NCBI RefSeq assembly: GCF_018613235.1
Contig: NZ_JAGGQP010000025.1
Location: 1 to 64,000, forward strand
Length of the DNA: 64,000 nucleotides
Direction of reading: 5' to 3'
DNA from: Bacillus sp. ISL-41
GTDB taxonomy: Bacteria; Bacillota; Bacilli; Bacillales; Cytobacillaceae
The notes under the pieces are model-generated. The model made no database searches, was not told the origin of the DNA, and was given only the letters and a program-made list of their open reading frames with translations. The position numbers and the translations under genes are program-made. Shown in pieces: positions 14,426-23,712 of this stretch. Every line of letters begins with the position of its first letter. Position 1 is the first letter of the stretch.

Positions 14426-15244
14426 CTATAGCCTTCCGATTTCGTTCGCAGCCTTTTCCATGCTTTTATCATAAGCCTGGAGAATCTTCTGATTCGCTTC
14501 GAAAGCTCGATAGGCTGACATCATGTCGGTCATCGTCCTGCTGATATCGACGTTGGATTGTTCAAGGAAACCCTGCTGTGTCCTGAACTGGACGCCAGCG
14601 GTGCCAGCAGCAAACGGCAATGCACCGCCATCTTCTGTGCGGAACAGGCCGTCGCCTTCTTTTACCATCCGCAGCGGATTGTTCGAATAGGCAACACCAA
14701 GAGTTGCACTCTCGCCATTTTCACCTGTCAGGATCCCACCTTCAGATACGGTAAAACGGTCACTTGAGAGCTGGATTTGCTGGCCAGCTGAATCAAGCAC
14801 ATAGTGGCCGCTGCCTGTCGTCAAATACCCCTGAGCATCAATCGTGAAATTTCCATTCCTAGTATAACGAACTGTGCCATCATTGTTGCTTACTGTAAAA
14901 AACACTGAGCCATTTTCAGGCATATTTATATCGAGCAATGCTACATCCGTCTTTCGTCCGGTTTCGCGCAAGTCACCCTGGATGAATTTCGGGATCGCTT
15001 CCTGCATGTATACACCTGTGTTGATTGTGCCAATCTCCCTGTTGAACGGCAGATTCAGGCCATTCTCTGTCGGGATTTGCTGCTTGTCAAAGCGCTGAAG
15101 CAGCATTTCCGGGAATGCCCGCATTCCCGCCTGGTCGGCTTTGTACCCCGGTGTATTGGCATTTGACATATTATTCGTCAGCATTTCCGTCCTGCGCTGC
15201 TGCGCAAGCATACCGGAAGCTACTGTATAAAAACCTTTGAACAT
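14426..15244 (-). CDS. flhO: Flagellar basal-body rod-type protein FlhO
   Basis: 272 residues of the FlgG/FlgF family: an N-terminal rod motif (TVASGMLAQQRRTEMLTNNM) and the C-terminal QQGFLEQSNVDISRTMTDMM motif. It is a paralogue of the next gene, flhP, and the two probably form adjacent rod segments. GAGGTGG precedes the ATG. The gap to mbl contains the mbl terminator, so flhOP has its own promoter, which I could not place. Confidence 0.92.
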   Translation of the reverse strand: MFKGFYTVASGMLAQQRRTEMLTNNMSNANTPGYKADQAGMRAFPEMLLQRFDKQQIPTENGLNLPFNREIGTINTGVYMQEAIPKFIQGDLRETGRKTDVALLDINMPENGSVFFTVSNNDGTVRYTRNGNFTIDAQGYLTTGSGHYVLDSAGQQIQLSSDRFTVSEGGILTGENGESATLGVAYSNNPLRMVKEGDGLFRTEDGGALPFAAGTAGVQFRTQQGFLEQSNVDISRTMTDMMSAYRAFEANQKILQAYDKSMEKAANEIGRL

Positions 15245-15391
15245 AGTTCCACCTCAATTGGAAAAACACCTATTTATCAGGAAATTTTTTCACTACTCTC
15301 TATTATAAGAAATATATCGGCAAGAAACATTAAAAATTTGCAGGAAAATGTAGGATTTTGGGTTTTATTCCAGAAAACTTGGGTGAAAATG

Positions 15392-15439
15392 AAAAAAATC
15401 TGGAATCCTTCAGTAATTTTACCGAAGCAATTCCAGATT
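15392..15439 (-). terminator. Terminator of mbl
   Basis: AATCTGGAAT (15397-15406) pairs with ATTCCAGATT (15430-15439), with a further inner CTTC/GAAG stem, followed on the minus strand by T-rich sequence. Confidence 0.85.
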
Positions 15440-15444
15440 TTATT

Positions 15445-16449
15445 TTAGACGATTCTGCGGCGACCTGCGATGCGGTCGATATTATCAAGCATGATGCCTG
15501 TGCCGATAGCGACACAATCCATCGGGTTATCCGCAATCAATACCGGCACCTTCAGTTCTTCCTGCATCAGCTGGTCGATGCCATGAAGCAAGGCACCGCC
15601 ACCCGTCAGAATGACGCCTCGGTCAATGATGTCTGCGGACAATTCAGGTGGAGTTTTCTCCAGTACCGTTTTTGCCGCTTGAACGATAACTGCAACTGAC
15701 TCCCTTAAAGCCTTTTCGATCTCTTCGGAACGAACCGTAATTGTGCGCGGAAGTCCGGAAACCATGTCACGGCCACGGATTTCCATTTCCTCACTGCGGC
15801 TGCCCGGGAAGACAGTACCGATTTGAATTTTGATATTTTCAGCTGTTCTCTCACCGATCAACAGCTTATATTCACGTTTAATGTAATTTAAAATTTCAGC
15901 GTCGAATTTGTCGCCGGCCATTTTAATCGATTGAGACGTAACGATGTCTCCCATTGAGAGGACAGCTACATCCGTCGTGCCGCCGCCGATATCGACAACC
16001 ATGTTCCCGCTAGGCTGGAAGATATCCATGCCAGCGCCGATTGCCGCAACCTTTGGCTCTTCTTCAAGGTAAACCTTCTTGCCGCCGCTCTTTTCAGCTG
16101 CTTCCTTGATCGCTTTCTGCTCCACGCTCGTAATGTTCGTCGGGCAGCAAATCAGGATGCGCGGCTTGGAAAGGAAGCCTTTTACGTTCAATTTATTGAT
16201 AAAATGTTTAAGCATAGACTCCGTTACATCGAAGTCCGCAATAACCCCATCCTTCAACGGGCGAATCGCTACGATATTGCCAGGTGTACGCCCAACCATC
16301 TTGCGCGCCTCTTCCCCAACAGCCAAAACCTTGTTCGTGTTCTTATCAATCGCCACAACAGACGGTTCATTCAAGACAATTCCTCGACCTTTAACATGGA
16401 TCAACACATTGGCTGTACCAAGGTCAATCCCTATATCCCTTGCAAACAT
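15445..16449 (-). CDS. mbl: MreB-like actin homologue Mbl
   Basis: 334 residues, full length. The actin ATPase motifs are clear: DIGIDLGTANVLIHVKGRG at the start, MVVDIGGGTTDVAVLS, and GVILTGGGALLHGID. Mbl forms membrane-associated filaments that guide side-wall synthesis in rod-shaped Bacilli. Position next to spoIIID distinguishes it from MreB and MreBH. AAGGAGG lies upstream of the ATG. A promoter candidate is at 16588-16617. Confidence 0.95.
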   Translation of the reverse strand: MFARDIGIDLGTANVLIHVKGRGIVLNEPSVVAIDKNTNKVLAVGEEARKMVGRTPGNIVAIRPLKDGVIADFDVTESMLKHFINKLNVKGFLSKPRILICCPTNITSVEQKAIKEAAEKSGGKKVYLEEEPKVAAIGAGMDIFQPSGNMVVDIGGGTTDVAVLSMGDIVTSQSIKMAGDKFDAEILNYIKREYKLLIGERTAENIKIQIGTVFPGSRSEEMEIRGRDMVSGLPRTITVRSEEIEKALRESVAVIVQAAKTVLEKTPPELSADIIDRGVILTGGGALLHGIDQLMQEELKVPVLIADNPMDCVAIGTGIMLDNIDRIAGRRRIV

Positions 16450-16587
16450 TTTGCTTTTTCCTCCTTGACAAATGGCTGGCTGCGGCTGATTAAGCCTCGT
16501 GATCTCAGCTGACGAAAAGCCTCATCTATGTAAAAATAGATCGCGATGTCCGAGATTACACAGACGCTGCCGCAATCTGCGAACCAT

Positions 16588-16617
16588 ATTCTACCCTAAT
16601 TGTTTATTTTATCACAA
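16588..16617 (-). promoter_or_regulatory. Probable sigma-A promoter of mbl
   Basis: On the minus strand TTGTGA (16617-16612), an 18-bp spacer and TAGAAT (16593-16588), giving a leader of about 130 bases. Confidence 0.5.
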
Positions 16618-16912
16618 CAATATTAAATAAGTAACTTCCAGGTGAAAAATTTGAAACATTTTGTTTAAATTTGTCACAATTAAAAGGTTGTGTATTTCAG
16701 AAGCACTTGTCCAGCATATAAGGAGGGCTTGTCCCGTTTTTTCCATAATAAAAAGGCGGCAGCCTCCGCTATGTAGAAAAGCAGAATCATACACGCCTTT
16801 TGTGGCGATGCCCGGCTTTTCTGGATCTAAGCTGGGCATTTTTCATTCTTATGTCGGCAATGTTCACAATGCTGAATTACGGTCCCTCCCATCTGTCTGT
16901 TTCAAACTTTCT
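16618..16912. other. spoIIID-mbl intergenic region with imperfect inverted repeats
   Basis: No gene. Around 16745-16850 there are ATGCCCGGCTT/AAGCTGGGCAT arms and AAAAAGGCG/CGCCTTTTG arms. One or both may end the spoIIID transcript, but neither has a clean T-run in the right place. Confidence 0.4.
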
Positions 16913-17185
16913 TCATTTAACCGGCTCTTCTTCCCTTTCCTCTTTGCGGTATTTCATTTTCGTGGCTTCGCCGCCTCTCAGGTGACGAATTGATTTATGA
17001 TAATCAAGGATTTCTTTTACTTCATTGGCAAGGTCAGGGTTGATCTCAGGCAATCTTTCTGTCAGGTCTTTATGGACTGTACTTTTGGATACGCCAAACT
17101 CCTTCGCTATGACGCGAACTGTTTTTCTCGTCTCCACGATATACTTTCCAATCTTGATTGTTCTCTCTTTGATGTAATCGTGCAC
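16913..17185 (-). CDS. spoIIID: Sporulation transcriptional regulator SpoIIID
   Basis: 90 residues, nearly identical in wording to B. subtilis SpoIIID. The helix-turn-helix is at about residues 23-42 (VRVIAKEFGVSKSTVHKDL), followed by the basic C-terminal helix that also contacts DNA. It controls mother-cell genes with sigma-E. Translation starts at GTG 17185 after GGGAGGG with 8 nt spacing; a longer open frame upstream has no similarity to the family. A CAATATT at about 17248 resembles a sigma-E -35, but I cannot find a matching -10. Confidence 0.95.
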   Translation of the reverse strand: MHDYIKERTIKIGKYIVETRKTVRVIAKEFGVSKSTVHKDLTERLPEINPDLANEVKEILDYHKSIRHLRGGEATKMKYRKEEREEEPVK

Positions 17186-17576
17186 ACCACTCGCCCTCCC
17201 TAAATTGGATGTGAGAAGTGTGAAATGAGACTCGCTTTTATCGGCTAATATTGCATTCCGCAAAAATTCCGCTGCGGCAGAAGGTTGGTCCTTCTGGATA
17301 TTACTAAGATTAATCATGTCCCCGGCTGAATCCTCATATTGTTCAAACGATTCCTCACCTCAAACACTCTCTTTGTCAGGTTTGTAACATTTTATTAGCT
17401 TGGTTGAGGATATATGCACGAAAAAAGCAATAGGGACAAGGTATTGTGAAGTTTTTTGAAAAATTCAACTATTTTAAGCAGAAAAACTTTCCTATATACC
17501 CAATTTTATGTACATAAAAACCTGTTTCTTCCCGAATTTCTGTTGAGGAGTGAATTTTTATTGGGGGAGAAGAGAC
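17186..17576. other. Divergent region spoIIID / LysM gene
   Basis: About 390 bases with the two ribosome binding sites and AT-rich sequence. No repeat, terminator or defensible promoter was found. Confidence 0.4.
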
Positions 17577-18371
17577 TTGATTACCTACAGACAGACTAGA
17601 AAACAGAGAATCAGAGAGCAAAAACGCAATGTGACCTTGAAGCGGAACAGAAAGCTGATCGGTGCAGCTGTAGCCGGTTCGGTGGCTGCTGGGTTGCTGC
17701 TTGGTTTCGGCCAAAAGAAGACGGATGCGGTCGGATCCTTTTATACCGTTAAGAAAGGCGATACACTATACAGCCTGGCTAAGGAATTCGATACATCGGT
17801 TGAAATGCTTCAGGAAGTGAACTCACTATCAACAGATTTCATAAGAGCCGGACAGCAGCTGGAGGTACCTCTCGAGGCTGAAGCGGGTGTTTATATTGTG
17901 AAAAAAGGAGACACTTTGTTCTCCCTGGCAAAAAAATACGGAGTAACCGTTAAGGATTTAAAAAGGGAAAATAAATTAGTCAGTGATTCTATTTATGTTG
18001 GACAAGCCTTTTCAGTACCGACTCATGGCTTCGAAACTGCTGAAGGAATTTACATCGTCAATCCTGGCGATACGCTGTTCAATATCTCCCAGCGATTCGA
18101 TGTCAGCTTGAAAGAATTAAAGCAGGCTAACGGGTTGAAGGAAGACATGGTGCTGATCGGCCAGCAACTGGTCATTCCGGGCGAGATCGAATTCATGGAA
18201 GCAACCGTCACCGGGGCAGCTGATAATTTCACCGTTGAGTTCGAGTCCGACGGGGATGCATTTCCATTGAAGGTTTCCTATAAAACAGCACGGAATTATG
18301 AGGAACTGGCAGGACAGCGGGTTTTCGCTGCTTATAAAAATGGTGCGTTGATTGATATGCAATTAAACTGA
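17577..18371 (+). CDS. Protein with three LysM domains
   Basis: 264 residues. A basic N-terminus and one hydrophobic segment (about 29-46, AAVAGSVAAGLLLGF) suggest membrane anchoring or secretion. Three LysM domains follow (YTVKKGDTLYSLAKEF, YIVKKGDTLFSLAKKY, YIVNPGDTLFNISQRF), which bind N-acetylglucosamine-containing polymers, then an unrecognised 70-residue tail. Translation begins at TTG 17577, 7 nt after GGGGGAG; an in-frame GTG at 17550 abuts its ribosome binding site. Its place beside spoIIID hints at a wall or spore-cortex role, but no sporulation promoter was identified. A terminator follows. Confidence 0.85.
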   Translation: MITYRQTRKQRIREQKRNVTLKRNRKLIGAAVAGSVAAGLLLGFGQKKTDAVGSFYTVKKGDTLYSLAKEFDTSVEMLQEVNSLSTDFIRAGQQLEVPLEAEAGVYIVKKGDTLFSLAKKYGVTVKDLKRENKLVSDSIYVGQAFSVPTHGFETAEGIYIVNPGDTLFNISQRFDVSLKELKQANGLKEDMVLIGQQLVIPGEIEFMEATVTGAADNFTVEFESDGDAFPLKVSYKTARNYEELAGQRVFAAYKNGALIDMQLN

Positions 18372-18388
18372 AATGGTTAGTAAAAGAT

Positions 18389-18420
18389 GCTTGGAGTACA
18401 GAGAACTCTAAGCATTTTTT
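18389..18420 (+). terminator. Terminator of the LysM gene
   Basis: GCTTGGAGT pairs with ACTCTAAGC (one G-U pair), followed by a T-run. Confidence 0.85.
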
Positions 18421-18444
18421 GTTTTTAAAAATGCCATTCAGTCA

Positions 18445-18771
18445 TTATTCTCCCATATAATTATTTAAGAAAAGATAAATAGTGTAGTATACAAATGTGA
18501 AAAAAGTCACCAGATACAAGTTGGAGAAATCTATATAACCATAGACCAAGTATGTAAAACCCAACCAGCCCAATATTCCACTTAGGATCATAAAAGAAAT
18601 ATGCTTAAGATAATCGAACATTTTTCCAGCTGCAGGAACAGGATTTATTATTATTGAATATATAACTCCTCCTATAAAAATAAAAGGAATTACAAAGAAT
18701 ACGACCGATATCAAACCCGTTAGTAACGTAGAGAAAACTATCTTTTTAAGCCTATTTCCTATCATTTTCAT
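18445..18771 (-). CDS. Hypothetical membrane protein (108 aa)
   Basis: Three to four hydrophobic segments and a short basic N-terminus; no family recognised. A good ribosome binding site (GGAGG, 4 nt from the ATG) supports it. It converges on the LysM gene, is monocistronic, and is AT-rich compared with its neighbours, so it may be a recent acquisition or a lineage-specific gene. Confidence 0.6.
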   Translation of the reverse strand: MKMIGNRLKKIVFSTLLTGLISVVFFVIPFIFIGGVIYSIIINPVPAAGKMFDYLKHISFMILSGILGWLGFTYLVYGYIDFSNLYLVTFFTFVYYTIYLFLNNYMGE

Positions 18772-18928
18772 TTTGCCTCCATGCTAGTTTTACGTATCCT
18801 ATTTTGATTAATAGCGGCCAGACCCCTCAGAGTTTTTTAACTATATCCATTTTAAAATATTCATCTTAACAAATCGAACATTGAGTTATGAAACTCTCAA
18901 TTAATGTCTCAGTATAGGAATTTCAACC

Positions 18929-18967
18929 AAAGAAAAGAGCAGTTCCATTCATATTCGAATGAACTGC
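18929..18967 (-). terminator. Probable terminator of the symporter-exonuclease operon
   Basis: On the minus strand GCAGTTCATTC pairs with GAATGGAACTGC (one bulge) and is followed by TCTTTTCTTT. It lies 310 bases past the exonuclease gene, beyond the 48-bp tandem array. Confidence 0.55.
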
Positions 18968-19026
18968 CCTGTCGTATTTTATATAACAATTTATCTAAAC
19001 AAAGAGGAAATTTGCTATTACCTATA

Positions 19027-19308
19027 AAAACTGCTTCGACCTCTTATCGCTGACCGGAATACCTTGTTTCCATTAAAACTGCATTGACCTCGTATCGCTA
19101 ACCGATATACCTTACTTCTATTAAAACTGCATCGCACCATATCGCCGGACGATATGCCTCGTTTTCAGTAAAGCTCATTAACCGTGTACGCTGACCGATA
19201 TACCTAGTTTTCATCAAATCTTCATCGAATGCGTATCGCTGGCCGATACGCGTTGTTTCCAGTAAAGTACAGCCTTATCTCCACTAAAACTGCATCGACC
19301 TCGCCTGG
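19027..19308. repeat. Tandem array, about 48-bp period, with TATCG-N5-CGATA dyads
   Basis: Units beginning AAAACTGC or a variant start at 19027, 19075, 19123, 19170, 19216 and 19264 (truncated), with a last one at 19286. Each full unit carries TATCG, five bases and CGATA, a short dyad that is retained, sometimes with one change, while the flanks drift. The last unit is the 3' coding end and stop codon of the exonuclease gene. Confidence 0.8.
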
Positions 19309-19949
19309 CTTTCTGTGGCTTTAACCAGCTCGCCCCATGTGGAATGTCCACGGTCTTTGAACTGTTGCAGCAATTCGGTGAACAGATAGGCTGTGGTCAA
19401 TGCATCGCCTACCGCGCTATGGCGGTCATAAATACGTGTGCCAAATGCCATCGCATATCGCTCCAGGTCACGCATATCGTAGGAAGGCGCTATGAAGCCG
19501 ATCAGGTCGAGCGTATCGATGGTGAACAGTTTTTTCAGCGCCAGCTTTTCACGTTTCAGTTCGCTCTTCAGCACAAGGTGATCGAAGCCGACATAGTGGC
19601 CGACAAGGCATACTGCCTCGTGTGACCCAACGTAGTCAAAGAAGTCATGTATCGCCTCTAAAGCCACCGGTGCTTCGGCAACTTTTTCATTCGTAATTGA
19701 TGTCAATTCAATTATTTCCCGAGAAATTTGTCGCTCGGGGTTCACATATGTCTGAAACCGGTCATTTTCCATCACTTTCATCCCACTTACCGGAACGGCG
19801 CCAATTTCAATCAGCCGGTCTGTGGTCGCCACCTGGAATCCCGTCGTCTCTGTGTCGAAAACAATAAAAGTCAAATCATCGATTCTAGTCGATAAAGGGA
19901 TTTTTTCGTACGTAAGCGGGCAGGAAATATTCTTTCGTTGAAAAAACAT
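19284..19949 (-). CDS. DEDDh 3'-5' exonuclease (DNA polymerase III epsilon-like)
   Basis: 221 residues. The RNase H-like exonuclease motifs are complete: ExoI FDTETTG, ExoII GHYVGFD, ExoIII DRHSAVGDA (HxxxD). Such stand-alone domains remove nucleotides from DNA or RNA 3' ends. GGAGG lies 5 nt before the ATG. It is the last gene of the solute symporter operon; pairing of a DnaQ-like exonuclease with a DUF294/CBS protein and a symporter recurs in other bacteria, so it may act on a signalling nucleotide or RNA rather than in replication (inference). The 3' end forms one unit of the adjacent 48-bp array. Confidence 0.85.
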   Translation of the reverse strand: MFFQRKNISCPLTYEKIPLSTRIDDLTFIVFDTETTGFQVATTDRLIEIGAVPVSGMKVMENDRFQTYVNPERQISREIIELTSITNEKVAEAPVALEAIHDFFDYVGSHEAVCLVGHYVGFDHLVLKSELKREKLALKKLFTIDTLDLIGFIAPSYDMRDLERYAMAFGTRIYDRHSAVGDALTTAYLFTELLQQFKDRGHSTWGELVKATESQARSMQF

Positions 19950-19966
19950 GCGAGCCTCCTCTCAAA

Positions 19967-20110
19967 GTGCCTGTCTTCGCCCCAGATTCACTGGATCTCT
20001 TTCTAGTGACCGGTGTGGTGCCTGTGTCCACCCAGATTTCCCCTAATCTTTCTAGTGGTGCTGTCACCACCCGGGTTTGCTAGATTCCCTAGTGCCCCTC
20101 ATTCCCACCT
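19967..20110. repeat. Degenerate tandem repeat with GTGCCTGT...TCTAGTG units
   Basis: Units start at 19967, 20018, 20058 and 20092 (spacing 51, 40, 34). Each begins GTGCCTGT-like, contains CCAGATT or a variant, and ends near CTAGTG. It fills the 180 bases between two genes of the same operon. Confidence 0.6.
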
Positions 20111-20129
20111 CTTGTATTCCCGGAACACA

Positions 20130-22022
20130 TCACACCGAGAATCTAGCAAAAACCATTCCCTGAAGTTCGCGAAGTGTTCGCAGGCTCAGGATGAGTTCAT
20201 CTTTTTGCCTGGTAGACATGGTGGTGAATGATAGGAGGGAGCTTCCGCCTTTATTTCCCCATCTTTGCCTGATATAAAGGTCCAGCACATGGTTGAAGGC
20301 CTCTTGTAAATCTTCCGCGAACCCTTCGGTGAAAATCCCCTTCTCTTTTATACTAGCGATTTTCTCCAGTGGTGTTCCTGGGATTCCTCCGTAATAGAGC
20401 GATAGGATTTGCAGGCTGTGGTGGAAGGGAAACAAGATTTCTTTTTTCATATCGATGTTTTTCCGGCCGAGCTTGAACAGTGCACGGATCGGTTCGTCCA
20501 GCGTCGGTATTTCCTGCTCCTTTTCGACCTGGACCATCCGGTAAAGGAAGATTTTCGAACGGTCGAGCAGTTCGGTGATTTTTGCTCCGAACTCCGCGTC
20601 TAACGCTTCACTTCCTGCCACAAAACGGTAGGAAAAGAAGTTATGCGCCAGCAGCAAGTTTTCATTTGTGGACTGCAGCATCCATTTGCGCACTCGATCC
20701 TGCCACTGCAGCACTGTTCCCCTCCACTGCTCCTCACTCGACATCATTAAGCCCTTGCAGCGCGCGTAGCCGGCTGCCTCCAGCTTTACAGTGATTTCTG
20801 CACCCAGTTTTTCAAAATAGCCATGCTCGCTGCTTTCTCCATATACAAGGAAATGATCCTGGTCCGTCAGCATGAATTGTTCTCCGCGGCCGGCAGAACC
20901 CATTAAATAAAACGCAAATGGAGCAGGCGGCTCAAGCCCTTTTTTGCGGAGTGCCGCAAGAGACAGCTCGACTGCTCTGCCGATCAAACGGTCGTATAGC
21001 TTCGTGATGATATCCAGCAATGCCATAGCAGGAACACGGTCTCGCAGCAGCGTTTCGGTCATTTCATAGATTGCTGCCTTTACCTCAGGCAAATTGTTTT
21101 CATCGGCCTCGTCAATCTTCTTTATCGTCCTCATTACACTGTCATTCTTTTTCCGGAGCAAATCTGTCAGTGTGACTACTCCGGAAATTTCCCCGTCATC
21201 GACCACGGGCAGATGCTTGATTCCGTTCAGCAAAATTTTAGATAAGGCATCGTAATAGTAAGCGAACCTGGATATCATCACAGGATTTTCCGTCATCACC
21301 AGCCTGGATGGGCTGTCAAAAGGGATGCCCTTTGAAACGACCCGGCCTACGATATCCCGTTCCGTTATGATTCCTTTCAGCTCACCATCCTCGATCACCA
21401 GTACAGAACTGGTTTTACATCCAGCCATTCTTCGCGCGGCTTCCTGAATGCTCGTGTCAGGAGTAACGGACGCGATATTATCACTCATCAGATCCTGGAC
21501 TCTAGCTAAAATCGTTTCACCCTCGCCGATACCCCTGGCCATTTTGACCTGCTCGGCAAGGGAGCCGTACACATCTCTCAGCCTGATTGCGACCTGGGCC
21601 AGAAGGTAATCATGGACATCCTGGTCTTCCCACCTCTTTGCCAGTACGGAAAAAGGGATTAGCAGTGCCTGGACTTCATCTGCAGCCCTTACTCCTACAT
21701 TGGCCTGAGTTTTATCGGCACTCGTCAACCCAAGGAACTCTGCCAGACTCGAAAACCCTACAATTTCACCTTTCCGGATGACTTCAAGAACTTCCTCCTG
21801 TCCGGAAGCATTTTTCACGAACACCTCGGCATTTCCCTGTAAAATCAACAAAAGCCCCTGACGAGTCGTGTCCGCCTTGAGCATCATTTCGCTTTTTCCA
21901 TAGGTAAGAGTTTCACATTCTTCGACAAGGGAAAGGGCCGTGCGTTCATCCACCCCCTGGAACAGGGGATGGAACTGCACAGCCTTCCAAATTTTCTTAT
22001 ACTGATTTTGTTGCATCGTCAT
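20130..22022 (-). CDS. cNMP-binding / CBS / DUF294 putative nucleotidyltransferase
   Basis: 630 residues with four parts in order: a cyclic-nucleotide-binding-like domain (about 15-135), a CBS pair (about 175-290; AARRMAGCKTSSVLVIEDGELKG... and LPVVDDGEISG), a DUF294 nucleotidyltransferase domain (MGSAGRGEQFMLTDQDHF, with the G-S and D-x-D residues of the fold) and a DUF294 C-terminal helical domain. The layout resembles GlnD-type sensors that respond to nucleotides. It starts inside the symporter gene (26-bp overlap), so the two are translationally coupled, and it probably regulates the symporter or acetate metabolism (inference). The downstream exonuclease is separated by a repeat. Confidence 0.85.
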   Translation of the reverse strand: MTMQQNQYKKIWKAVQFHPLFQGVDERTALSLVEECETLTYGKSEMMLKADTTRQGLLLILQGNAEVFVKNASGQEEVLEVIRKGEIVGFSSLAEFLGLTSADKTQANVGVRAADEVQALLIPFSVLAKRWEDQDVHDYLLAQVAIRLRDVYGSLAEQVKMARGIGEGETILARVQDLMSDNIASVTPDTSIQEAARRMAGCKTSSVLVIEDGELKGIITERDIVGRVVSKGIPFDSPSRLVMTENPVMISRFAYYYDALSKILLNGIKHLPVVDDGEISGVVTLTDLLRKKNDSVMRTIKKIDEADENNLPEVKAAIYEMTETLLRDRVPAMALLDIITKLYDRLIGRAVELSLAALRKKGLEPPAPFAFYLMGSAGRGEQFMLTDQDHFLVYGESSEHGYFEKLGAEITVKLEAAGYARCKGLMMSSEEQWRGTVLQWQDRVRKWMLQSTNENLLLAHNFFSYRFVAGSEALDAEFGAKITELLDRSKIFLYRMVQVEKEQEIPTLDEPIRALFKLGRKNIDMKKEILFPFHHSLQILSLYYGGIPGTPLEKIASIKEKGIFTEGFAEDLQEAFNHVLDLYIRQRWGNKGGSSLLSFTTMSTRQKDELILSLRTLRELQGMVFARFSV

Positions 22023-23667
22023 TCATCCAAACTTCGCCGTTCTTATAGGTCATCTGTTCAGGATAGCGAAGGTCGAGTACTTCCTCCTGAATTTTTTGCG
22101 AAGGTGCCGGTGTCGCAAGCGATACAATGACGTTGGCAAGGATTGCAGCTGTAGCGCCGAATACGCCGGCACCTGTGTCAATAATGCCAAGGATTGTGAA
22201 GCCGCCGTATTTTGCCGCGAAAATGTATCCCAATGTCACGGCAAGACCGACAAGCATCCCTGCGATTACACCCTGTGAATTCGAACGCTTCCACCATACA
22301 CCCAGGATCAGAGCCGGGAAGAAGGTTCCGCTGGCAAGCGCGAAGGCCCAGGCAACGATTTGAGTGATCGCTCCAGGAGGGTTAAGGGCGATCAGTCCTG
22401 CAAACAATGTAGCGACAACAATCGAAATACGCGCGACATTCAGGCGAGTTTTTTCCGTAGCGTTCGGCTTCATGACACGGTAGTATATATCGTGAGCGAA
22501 AGCTGACGAAATCGCGATCATCAAGCCGCCGGCAGTTGAAAGAGCCGCGGCCATAGCGCCTGCCGCTACAAGGCCGATGACGAAGACGCCAAGGTTTGCA
22601 ATCTCTGGTGTCGCCATAACGACGATATCGTTGGAGATGATCAACTCGCTCCACTGAAGGACTCCGTCGCCATTTCCATCGGCAACTTGAAGCTTTCCTG
22701 TATCGACCCATGTTTTCGTCCAGGCAGGAAGCTCACTGATTTTGCTGCCGGCAACCTTTGTCATCAGGATGAAGCGTGAGAACGCCGCATAAGCAGGTGC
22801 TGACAGATAAAGCAAGCCGATGAAAAGAAGTGCCCATGCACCTGACCAGCGTGCAGCCTTCATCGTAGATACCGTATAGAAACGGACGATGACGTGCGGA
22901 AGTCCCGCTGTACCGGCCATCAATGTAAACATAAGAGCAAGGAACTGCCATTTCGTGCCGTTCGTGAATGGCGCGAAGTACTCGGAGATCCCAAGTTCAC
23001 GGTCGAGCTCACCCATTTTGCCGACCAGTTCACCGTAGGAAAGCCATGGAAGTGCACTGCTTGTTATCTGGAGAGACATAAAAATGACCGGAATCAAATA
23101 GGCAATGATCAAAATGATATATTGCGCAACCTGTGTCCACGTGATCCCCTTCATACCGCCGAAGGCAGCATAAGTAGCGATCAGGACCACACCAATCATC
23201 GTACCAAGCTTCGCATCGATTTCGAACAGTCGCCCGATTACCACACCGGAACCGGAAAGCTGCCCGATCGAGTAGGTGAAGCTGATGATGATCGTTGAAA
23301 TGGCCGCAATGACGCGTGCCGTGTGGCTGTTGTATCGGTCACCGATAAATTCTGGAACCGTGTAGCGGCCGTACTTCCTGAGCTGTGGCGCAAGCAGGAA
23401 GGTCAACAGCAAATATCCGCCCGTCCAGCCCATGATATACGCAAGGCCGTCATAGCCGAGCAGCATGATTGTACCGGCCATCCCAATGAAGGAAGCAGCA
23501 CTCATCCAGTCAGCGCCGATCGCCATCCCATTAAAAATTGGCGGGACGCCGCGGCTGGCAACATAGAAATCAGATGTCTGTTTGGCTGTATTGAAAACCG
23601 CAATTCCAATATACAAACCAAATGTAGCTAAAATAATAGATAATGAGACCAAGAATTGTGTATCCAA
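21997..23667 (-). CDS. Sodium:solute symporter large subunit (ActP-like)
   Basis: 556 residues, about 13 transmembrane segments, SSS family; the wording (GADWMSAASFIGMAGTIMLLGYDG, MKGITWTQVAQYIILIIAYL) matches the acetate permease-like branch that works with a small DUF4212 subunit. It would import a small organic acid with sodium. Translation starts at TTG 23667 after GGGGGAG. It follows the small-subunit gene by 45 bp and overlaps the regulator gene. A cre site and promoter precede the operon at 24458-24519. Confidence 0.9.
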   Translation of the reverse strand: MDTQFLVSLSIILATFGLYIGIAVFNTAKQTSDFYVASRGVPPIFNGMAIGADWMSAASFIGMAGTIMLLGYDGLAYIMGWTGGYLLLTFLLAPQLRKYGRYTVPEFIGDRYNSHTARVIAAISTIIISFTYSIGQLSGSGVVIGRLFEIDAKLGTMIGVVLIATYAAFGGMKGITWTQVAQYIILIIAYLIPVIFMSLQITSSALPWLSYGELVGKMGELDRELGISEYFAPFTNGTKWQFLALMFTLMAGTAGLPHVIVRFYTVSTMKAARWSGAWALLFIGLLYLSAPAYAAFSRFILMTKVAGSKISELPAWTKTWVDTGKLQVADGNGDGVLQWSELIISNDIVVMATPEIANLGVFVIGLVAAGAMAAALSTAGGLMIAISSAFAHDIYYRVMKPNATEKTRLNVARISIVVATLFAGLIALNPPGAITQIVAWAFALASGTFFPALILGVWWKRSNSQGVIAGMLVGLAVTLGYIFAAKYGGFTILGIIDTGAGVFGATAAILANVIVSLATPAPSQKIQEEVLDLRYPEQMTYKNGEVWMNDDATKSV

Positions 23668-23712
23668 AGTTCTCCCCCTTATTCAAACGCTCTTTTTTAC
23701 TTTCTCCGTGGT

